Shown here: positions 58,530 to 64,000 of the stretch, piece after piece
How the letters are laid out: every line of letters starts with the position of its first letter
Position numbering within the stretch: the stretch's first letter is position 1
Assembly: GCF_016908515.1 (NCBI RefSeq)
Contig: NZ_JAFBEA010000009.1
Coordinates: 91,779-155,778 of the forward strand
Source of the DNA: Virgibacillus halotolerans
Lineage (GTDB): Bacteria; Bacillota; Bacilli; Bacillales; Amphibacillaceae
Length of the DNA stretch: 64,000 nucleotides
Reading direction: 5' to 3'
The notes under the pieces: model-generated
Seen by the model: only the letters and a program-made list of their open reading frames with translations
The model's database searches: none
What the model was told of the DNA's origin: nothing
Program-made: the position numbers and the translations under genes

Positions 58530-58810
58530 GAGGCCACTGAAAAAGTTAAACATAGCACAATATATGTGGATCTACCATCGCATCTTCGAATTACTGCGCT
58601 TTCCGCGGGCGAGTGTCGAGTCTCCTCGGACTACCGTCCTGCGGGGTCTTCGACGTACAGGATGTACTAGTACAGACGTTGCGACAGGACGTCGCGAATT
58701 TAGTCTGTGTACCACTTAATTACTTCCCGCAGGAGTCTTCGTATATTCGAGATGCTAGATTAAGGTGAAAAGACAAGATTTTTAAAATCTACCACTTTTT
58801 CAGTGGCCTC
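58530..58810 (+). mobile_element. 281-bp MITE carrying a dispersed-repeat core
   Basis: Perfect 17-bp terminal inverted repeats, GAGGCCACTGAAAAAGT at 58530-58546 and its complement at 58794-58810, are flanked directly by the 8-bp duplication TCTAAAAC (58522-58529 and 58811-58818). No transposase is encoded. The interior (about 58596-58740) is copy 3 of the GC-rich repeat (GCTTTCCGCGGG, TCTCCTC, CTGCGGGGTCTT, TTCCCGCAGGAGTC) with a 60-nt insertion. The mobilising transposase must act in trans; 8-bp duplications occur in families such as ISL3, IS6 and IS256. Confidence 0.85.
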
Positions 58811-58855
58811 TCTAAAACAGGGGGGAGCGCTCCCCAAAGTATCCACACAAAATTA

Positions 58856-59557
58856 TTAAAGCAATTCCACCCATGCAGGCACATTTAACCCACGTAATAT
58901 CCGTAACTCTTCTTCACGCATCTCAACATAAGAGCTCACACCGCGCAAATCCTCATCAACAAACGCGGGATGAACCATAACCTCAACGGTATCCACATCT
59001 AGCCCATGCAATTTTTCGAAGATAACCTCATCTACGCTATCACCATAAAAATCCAGCCAGAGTTTTTCCGTTAATAATATTTCGTGCTCATGTTTCAGAG
59101 ATTCAACATAACGAACAGGTACCTCATATTCACGTGCTAGCTTAACTACAACGTCTTTCAATGGTTCCCAACCATGGACATGATGATGACTATCAATGTG
59201 ATGCAGTGGCAATCCAGTCGCTATAAATGCCTCGATCTGCGCACGCCATTCTGTTTCAACTTCATGCACATCTGGTGCTTCCATATCCCTGTACGTATTC
59301 TTATATTTAAAATGGCCATCTGTATCAATTAAACTAGCAACACCATCACAACTCACCGGACGTCCCCACGTTAAAACCAGGTGAATACCGACCTTTAAAG
59401 TTGGATGTTTCTTCGCTAGTGTTACCGCATCGTTCACTGCCTTTCCATTCATCATTAATGTAGTAGACCCAACAACACCGTTTAAATGGGCATCGATAAT
59501 ACCATCGGTAACTCCTTTTGTTAAGCCGAAATCATCTGCATTAAATAACACTTTCAT
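58856..59557 (-). CDS. chbG: YdjC/ChbG carbohydrate deacetylase
   Basis: Metal-dependent deacetylase of chito-oligosaccharides, 233 residues. The family start VLFNADDFGLTKGVTDGII has the metal-binding Asp pair, and HHIDSHHHVHGW carries the His ligands. The ATG at 59557 follows AAGGGGGAAT; the long upstream extension of the frame overlaps the regulator gene and is rejected. In E. coli, ChbG removes an acetyl group from chitobiose-6-phosphate so that the GH4 enzyme ChbF can cleave it; a GH4 gene and a matching PTS lie across the divergent promoter here. Confidence 0.88.
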   Translation of the reverse strand: MKVLFNADDFGLTKGVTDGIIDAHLNGVVGSTTLMMNGKAVNDAVTLAKKHPTLKVGIHLVLTWGRPVSCDGVASLIDTDGHFKYKNTYRDMEAPDVHEVETEWRAQIEAFIATGLPLHHIDSHHHVHGWEPLKDVVVKLAREYEVPVRYVESLKHEHEILLTEKLWLDFYGDSVDEVIFEKLHGLDVDTVEVMVHPAFVDEDLRGVSSYVEMREEELRILRGLNVPAWVELL

Positions 59558-59582
59558 TACAATTCCCCCTTGTTTGAAAGAC

Positions 59583-60311
59583 TCAATCTGTCGATGGATA
59601 ATTTCGTTCAATGATGAAGTTTGTTTTATCACCGCGGAAGTAGGAGCGGGAAAATTCGACTTTTTTCCCCTGATCATTTTCAGCAACGGTTTCAATATAA
59701 AAGCATGGCAAGCCTGGTTCACATTGTAAATGTACACAAGATCGTTCATCAGACAGTGCGATTTCGACATGCTCGGTTGTTTTTGCAATATGAACGTCAA
59801 ATTCATCTTTCATTGCGGCATACAGGGATGTTTCTGCATGTGTCTGTGTGATACCAGGTGCTACACTCCAAGGAATATAAGCAATTTCGTATTGGGTTGG
59901 CGCGCCATTTGCTTTTCTGACGCGTTCAATGCGTTGTATAGGGTCATTGACCGTAACGCCTAAAGATTGTTGTAACATTTCCGTGGCTGGTACAACGTGA
60001 ATACTGATTAACGTAATCTCCGCTTCTTTTCCTTGGAATGCTACTTGATCACTGTAGCGTTTCACAGTGTGAGAAAGTGTTTGGTTGACCTTCTGATCTG
60101 CCACGTATGTACCTTTTCCTTGTTGACGGACCAAATAACCTTCTAATGTAAGCTGATTTAATGCAGCTCTAACCGTTGTGCGGCTCACATCGAAATCTTT
60201 ACATAGTTCCAGCTCGGTAGGGATTTGGTCGCCTACTTTATATTTATTCGATTTAATTCGATGCAGTAATTCTTCTTTAATATATGCGTGCAATGATTGG
60301 TTTTTTTCCAT
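59583..60311 (-). CDS. GntR/HutC-family transcriptional regulator
   Basis: A 242-residue regulator with an N-terminal winged helix (QIPTELELCKDFDVSRTTVRAALNQLTLEGYLVRQQGKGTYVA) and a C-terminal UTRA ligand domain with the ERVRKANGAPTQYEIAYIPW pattern. UTRA domains sense phosphorylated sugars or amino sugars. It is divergent from the GH4-PTS operon and 25 nt upstream of chbG on the same strand. A TGTACAA-GA-TTGTACA dyad overlaps its own promoter. Confidence 0.92.
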   Translation of the reverse strand: MEKNQSLHAYIKEELLHRIKSNKYKVGDQIPTELELCKDFDVSRTTVRAALNQLTLEGYLVRQQGKGTYVADQKVNQTLSHTVKRYSDQVAFQGKEAEITLISIHVVPATEMLQQSLGVTVNDPIQRIERVRKANGAPTQYEIAYIPWSVAPGITQTHAETSLYAAMKDEFDVHIAKTTEHVEIALSDERSCVHLQCEPGLPCFYIETVAENDQGKKVEFSRSYFRGDKTNFIIERNYPSTD

Positions 60312-60343
60312 ATTTTACGCCCCTTCGAACACTCTTTAAATAA

Positions 60344-60372
60344 AGTGTACAAGATTGTACATATAATGACAA
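60344..60372 (-). promoter_or_regulatory. GntR operator over the regulator's own promoter
   Basis: Perfect dyad TGTACAA-GA-TTGTACA at 60346-60361. On the minus strand TTGTCA (60372-60367), a 17-nt spacer and TACACT (60349-60344) form a promoter for gntR-chbG that the dyad overlaps. This predicts autorepression relieved by a phospho-sugar. Confidence 0.7.
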
Positions 60373-60405
60373 CTTAAATAATTGTAGTAACAACTTGGCG
60401 GAATA

Positions 60406-60608
60406 TGATTATTTGATATAGACAACTATATAATTGTATGATACATTTAAAACGAGTTGAAGCATAGAATATAAGACAGCAAGATTTTTTATCAATAGGT
60501 TAACGGGTAGTAAAACTCCTACTTCAAATATGGAGGATAACTGCCTGTAAAAGTTCAATTCGCTCATTCATAGCAACTGACATCATCATTAAAAAGAAAA
60601 CGTTTACT
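60406..60608 (+). promoter_or_regulatory. Promoter region and candidate cre site of the GH4-PTS operon
   Basis: A TATAAT at 60429-60434 has TGATTA 17 nt upstream (weak -35) and lies within an imperfect ACAA/TTGT dyad that may be a second GntR site. AGAAAACGTTTACT at 60595-60608 has the core of a CcpA catabolite-repression element with mismatches only at its ends. The 323-nt divergent gap contains no gene. Confidence 0.42.
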
Positions 60609-60634
60609 AAAACAGGATAAGGAGTCTGACCAAA

Positions 60635-61942
60635 ATGACATTAAAATTAGTAATAGTTGGTGGGGGTTCCAGCTACACACCAGAGATTATTGAGGGAATT
60701 ATTCGCCGTCATGATACATTCCCGGTAACAGATATCGTACTTGTAGACGTCGAAGCAGGAAAAGAAAAACTCGAAATCATTGGCAATCTATCATTACGAA
60801 TGATTAAAAAGGCCAAAAAGCCAATCCATTTAACGTGGACATTGAATCGTAAGAAAGCATTGCAACAAGCGGACTTTGTTTCCACGCAAATTCGCGTCGG
60901 TGGTTTGGAAGCGCGCTCAAAGGATGAACGGATTCCATTAAGTCATGGCTTTATCGGTCAGGAAACAAATGGAGCTGGTGGCATTTTCAAAGCATTTCGT
61001 ACCATTCCTGTTTTATTGGAACTGGCCAAAGATGTACACACCATTTGTCCGAATGCATGGATTATCAATTTTACGAATCCAGCAGGCATTGTAACAGAGG
61101 CGCTTTTAAAGCATTCACCACATAAAAAGGTTATTGGCGTTTGTAACATCCCATACAATATGCGGCACTCGACAGCAGAAATTTTAAATGTTTCTCCAGC
61201 AGATGTGAAAATTGAGTTTGTCGGAATGAATCACTTCGTCTTTGGTAAGAAAGTGTATGTTAATGGCGTAGATCGAACGGCAGAGGTTCTGGAGAAGCTG
61301 AAAGGAGGACTAGATTACTCCCCAGCCAATATCGTAAATCTCGGGTGGTCAAAAACCTTTATCGAATCTACTGGACTATTACCTAATCCGTATCATCAAT
61401 ACTATTTTCAAACGAGAGATGTCTTGGAAAAAGATATCAAAGCATACGAAGAGAATGGAACACGGGCAGAAGTTGTACAGCAATTGGAAGTATCTCTTTT
61501 TAAACTTTATAACAACCCGGAATTGCAAGATAAACCAAAAGAATTAGAAGAACGGGGGGGTGCATTTTATAGTGATGTTGCTTGTAGCCTGATGGATTCA
61601 ATTTACAATAATAAAGAAGATGTTCAAACGGTCAACACCGTTAACAATGGTGCCATTCCGGATTTACCGGATGATGCCGTCATTGAAGTTAATTGTGTGA
61701 TCACAAATCATGGACCAAAGCCACTAGCAGTGGGTCCGATACCTGCAGTTGTAAAAGGATTAATGTACCAAATGAAGGCGTTTGAAGAGTTAGTGATTCG
61801 CGCAAGCTTAACTGGAAATTACAACGATGCGTATACAGCCCTGATTATGAATCCGTTAATTGCCGACGAAAAACGCAGTAAGCTTATGCTTGATGAGCTG
61901 TTAGAAGCACATATTGCTTATTTACCACAATTTAATTCATAG
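60635..61942 (+). CDS. GH4 6-phospho-glycosidase (LicH/ChbF type)
   Basis: NAD- and metal-dependent hydrolase of phosphorylated disaccharides, 435 residues. The N-terminal Rossmann loop is GGGSSYTPE, the metal-binding cysteine is Cys170 in VCNIP, and the metal-binding His is His200 in GMNHF; NFTNPAGIVTEAL is the substrate block. Family members cleave 6-phospho-beta-glucosides (LicH, CelF) or chitobiose-6-phosphate (ChbF). The nearby chbG favours the latter. Start ATG 60635 with AAGGAG upstream. Confidence 0.9.
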   Translation: MTLKLVIVGGGSSYTPEIIEGIIRRHDTFPVTDIVLVDVEAGKEKLEIIGNLSLRMIKKAKKPIHLTWTLNRKKALQQADFVSTQIRVGGLEARSKDERIPLSHGFIGQETNGAGGIFKAFRTIPVLLELAKDVHTICPNAWIINFTNPAGIVTEALLKHSPHKKVIGVCNIPYNMRHSTAEILNVSPADVKIEFVGMNHFVFGKKVYVNGVDRTAEVLEKLKGGLDYSPANIVNLGWSKTFIESTGLLPNPYHQYYFQTRDVLEKDIKAYEENGTRAEVVQQLEVSLFKLYNNPELQDKPKELEERGGAFYSDVACSLMDSIYNNKEDVQTVNTVNNGAIPDLPDDAVIEVNCVITNHGPKPLAVGPIPAVVKGLMYQMKAFEELVIRASLTGNYNDAYTALIMNPLIADEKRSKLMLDELLEAHIAYLPQFNS

Positions 61943-61953
61943 GGGGAATTAGA

Positions 61954-63240
61954 ATGAATAATAAGTTTATGGGAAAATTTATTGAAATAGCGGGTCGTAT
62001 CGGGGCACAACGCCACTTGGTAGCAATTCGTGATGGTTTCGTCGCAATCATGCCACTCATTATCATTGGTTCTATTGGAATTCTAATCAATAACTTTCCA
62101 CCACTTGGTAAATTTGAATTGGTTGAATGGATGAATGGCATATTTGGTGATGGAAATTGGCAGGCGGTCGGTGGGAGTATATGGAATGGGACCTTTGCTG
62201 TATTAGGGTTGTTAGTCGCCTTTTCTATTGCTTATAATTTAGCAAAGTCATATGAAGTGGATGGATTGTCAGCGGGTTTAATATCAGCTGCCGCTTACAT
62301 TATGCTTGTACCAGAAACGCCGGACTGGGGCTTGAACTTTGCTTGGCTCGGGGCACAGGGGCTGTTTGTTGCTATTATCCTTGCACTGGTTTTAACCGAA
62401 CTATTTCGTGTACTCATACAATCAAAGTTTACGATTAAAATGCCTGAAGGAGTTCCAGAAGGTGTTGCACGTTCATTTACAGCCTTAATTCCAGCTACGG
62501 TTATTTTAATTATTGTAGGATTTTTCCAAGCCCTTATTAATGTTTTCGCCGATGTTAGTATTTTCGAAATGATATTTAATATCATTCAAGAACCGTTACA
62601 AGGGTTAGGTAACACATTACCAGCGGCAATGGTAGTTGCCTTTCTCAATCATATTCTATGGTTCTTTGGACTCCACGGAACAAATATTATTGGATCTGTT
62701 ATCGAACCCGTTTACTTACCATTAATTCAAGAAAACCTGGAACTGTTTAGTAGTGGAATGTCAGCCTTTGATGTACCAAACTTAGTAACAAAACCATTTC
62801 TTGATTCGTTTGTCTTTATGGGGGGCTCGGGAACAACACTGGCATTACTTATCGCCATCTTTATTGTTGTTCGAAGGGAAAAGAATCATCCATACAGAGA
62901 AGTTGCTAAACTTTCAGCACCAGCATCCTTATTTAACATTAATGAACCAGTCATTTTCGGGTTACCAATCGTATTGAATCCAGTGATGCTGATACCATTT
63001 ATATTAGTACCTGTTACACTGACCATCATATCGTATGTTGCACTTGCGACAGGTATTGTTCCAAAAACAGTTGCTATCCTACCATGGACAACACCACCAT
63101 TGTTAAGTGGTTATCTTGTCACTGGGGGAAGCTGGCGTGGTGTTGGATTACAGATCATCAACTTAGCAGTTGCAGTAGTTCTTTATGTGCCATTTGTTAT
63201 GGCTGGTGTACGCGCATTAAAACAACGTATGGAGGGATAA
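61954..63240 (+). CDS. PTS lactose/cellobiose/chitobiose-family EIIC
   Basis: Membrane translocator of the Lac/Chb PTS family, 428 residues with about ten helices. It starts NNKFMGKFIEIAGRIGAQRHLVAIRDGF, and the substrate region is HGTNIIGSVIEPVYLPLIQENLE and NINEPVIFGLPIVLNPVMLIPF, where the conserved Glu and His contact the sugar. It lies 11 nt after the GH4 gene with a GGGGGAA site. Confidence 0.92.
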   Translation: MNNKFMGKFIEIAGRIGAQRHLVAIRDGFVAIMPLIIIGSIGILINNFPPLGKFELVEWMNGIFGDGNWQAVGGSIWNGTFAVLGLLVAFSIAYNLAKSYEVDGLSAGLISAAAYIMLVPETPDWGLNFAWLGAQGLFVAIILALVLTELFRVLIQSKFTIKMPEGVPEGVARSFTALIPATVILIIVGFFQALINVFADVSIFEMIFNIIQEPLQGLGNTLPAAMVVAFLNHILWFFGLHGTNIIGSVIEPVYLPLIQENLELFSSGMSAFDVPNLVTKPFLDSFVFMGGSGTTLALLIAIFIVVRREKNHPYREVAKLSAPASLFNINEPVIFGLPIVLNPVMLIPFILVPVTLTIISYVALATGIVPKTVAILPWTTPPLLSGYLVTGGSWRGVGLQIINLAVAVVLYVPFVMAGVRALKQRMEG

Positions 63241-63243
63241 TTT

Positions 63244-63579
63244 ATGCCAGAAACAACAGAAGAAATACAGATGCTATCTTTTAATATTATATTACATGCA
63301 GGTAACGCCCGATCATGTGCAATGGAAGCAATTGGATTTGCAAAGGCCTATGAATTTACAGCAGCACGTGGAAAAATAGCAGAAGCTGATAAATCATTTA
63401 CGGAAGCACATCATGTCCAAACCAAGCTCCTACAAGATGAAGCCAATGGCAAAAAAAGTGAAGTAACGGTAATATTAGTTCATGCACAAGACCATCTTAT
63501 GACCGCTATGACGGTAAAAGAACTAGCAAGTGAAATGATTGATATGTATGAAAGAATGGAAAAACTGGAGGGGAAATGA
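63244..63579 (+). CDS. PTS lactose/cellobiose/chitobiose-family EIIA
   Basis: Trimeric helical phosphocarrier, 111 residues. The phosphorylated residue is His80 in LVHAQDHLM, with Asp83 coordinating the intersubunit metal. It accepts phosphate from HPr and passes it to EIIB, whose start overlaps its stop (ATGA). Confidence 0.93.
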   Translation: MPETTEEIQMLSFNIILHAGNARSCAMEAIGFAKAYEFTAARGKIAEADKSFTEAHHVQTKLLQDEANGKKSEVTVILVHAQDHLMTAMTVKELASEMIDMYERMEKLEGK

Positions 63580-63881
63580 TGAAAATAATACTGGTATGTT
63601 CAGCAGGTATGTCTACATCCATGCTCGTCAACAAAATGAAAAAGTCTGCAGAAGAAAGAAATATAACAGCAGATATCGAAGCGATGGCAGAATCCGAGTT
63701 GAAAAATAACCTGGACAATCTGGACGTTGTACTAATCGGTCCGCAAGTTCGTTATCTGGAAAAGAAAATAAAAGCACAATTAGATCCAAAAGGAATTAAA
63801 GTAGAAGTTATGGATCAAAGGGCTTACGGCATGATCCAGGGTGATAAAGTATTAGATCAAGCCATTGCGCTAACAGAATAA
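63576..63881 (+). CDS. PTS lactose/cellobiose/chitobiose-family EIIB
   Basis: Cytoplasmic phosphocarrier, 101 residues, with the phosphorylated Cys8 in the loop VCSAGMSTSMLV. The C-terminal block VLIGPQVRYLEKKI is typical of the Chb/Cel EIIB fold. The second ATG at 63579 is better spaced from GGAGGGG and may be the true start. Confidence 0.93.
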   Translation: MMKIILVCSAGMSTSMLVNKMKKSAEERNITADIEAMAESELKNNLDNLDVVLIGPQVRYLEKKIKAQLDPKGIKVEVMDQRAYGMIQGDKVLDQAIALTE

Positions 63882-63905
63882 TAAACAAAAACCCCCAAAA
63901 GGTGT

Positions 63906-64000
63906 TGAACTGCCCCCTGTCAAGTAGACAGTGGAAATAATAAAATAATTTAGGCGGCCATAGTCCTATATTCTATAGGGCTGTGGCCATTTAATTTGTC
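63906..64000 (-). mobile_element. End of an IS3-family insertion sequence (continues beyond window)
   Basis: The last 17 codons of a transposase are encoded on the minus strand (63950-64000). Read from the right edge they give DKLNGHSPIEYRTMAA and a stop, the typical C-terminus of IS3-family OrfB (KLNGxSPxEYRT). The terminal sequence TGAACTGCCCCCTGTCAAGT near 63906 resembles IS3-family ends. The exact boundary and target duplication cannot be fixed without the other end. Confidence 0.8.
63950..64000 (-). CDS. IS3-family transposase OrfB, C-terminal fragment at window edge
   Basis: Only 16 residues plus the stop are in view. The EYRTMAA ending and the preceding KLNGHSP are the conserved tail after the DDE integrase core of IS3/IS150-type transposases. 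Whether the gene is intact outside the window is unknown. Confidence 0.75.
   Translation of the reverse strand, partial: DKLNGHSPIEYRTMAA

Overview
The window is chromosomal DNA of a low-GC, endospore-forming member of the Bacillaceae. The gene order prmC-spoIIR-ywlB-ywlC-mntP-ywlE-rpiB-ywlG-glyA-upp-mnaA, then atpIBEFHAGDC-ywzB-ywmB-murA, spoIID-spoIIQ, spoIIID-mbl-flhO-flhP and fabZ matches the Bacillus subtilis ywk-ywp arm near the origin. The genus is inferred: protein style and intergenic repeats look like the halotolerant Virgibacillus/Oceanobacillus/Lentibacillus group, but no 16S rRNA or species marker is present.

Layout. 1-8.8 kb: translation-factor, sporulation-signal and housekeeping genes, with a dense DnaA-box cluster at 1764-1912 before ywlC. 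8.8-9.6 kb: intergenic repeats and a 65-residue orphan. 9.7-11.9 kb: a Vpr-like secreted subtilase. 12.1-19.4 kb: the complete F1Fo ATP synthase operon. 19.6-22.1 kb: ywzB, ywmB, murA. 22.6-26.0 kb: a large bacillopeptidase F-like protease. 26.2-34.7 kb: a dpp/ykf operon for D-amino-acid and muropeptide scavenging (dppABCDE, ldcA, ykfC, second ATPase), without the ykfB epimerase. 35.0-40.1 kb: spoIID, spoIIQ, then an AimR-family peptide receptor with its own short secreted-peptide gene, then spoIIID. 40.2-50.2 kb: a divergent PTS_EIIC_2-type membrane protein, mbl, flhO/flhP, an EpuA-like protein, a 48-residue membrane protein, fabZ, a lipoprotein and a two-gene RND exporter. 50.3-55.5 kb (mostly minus strand): a UbiA prenyltransferase, zwf, a split ThrE-type exporter and a DUF2935 protein. 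55.9-58.5 kb: a YfcC carrier and an M20 amidohydrolase. 58.9-63.9 kb: a GntR-controlled phosphotransferase locus with a GH4 glycosidase and a ChbG/YdjC deacetylase, most like a chitobiose system. An IS3-family element begins at the right edge.

The most unusual item is the two-gene signalling module at 37.98-39.17 kb. The receptor resembles the arbitrium receptor AimR of SPbeta-like phages. It lies between conserved sporulation genes, has no prophage genes around it, and appears to lack the N-terminal DNA-binding domain. It is followed directly by a 39-codon gene with an AimP-like layout (signal peptide plus short tail). A consensus Spo0A box lies upstream. This suggests a domesticated arbitrium-type peptide circuit tied to sporulation.

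Other noteworthy structure: two GC-rich minisatellites of unrelated sequence that share a 21-bp period; a 281-bp MITE with 17-bp terminal inverted repeats and an 8-bp target duplication placed on a stop codon; a dispersed GC-rich repeat family present in several copies; and hairpins overlapping the ribosome-binding site of mntP and the promoter of the EIIC-like gene.
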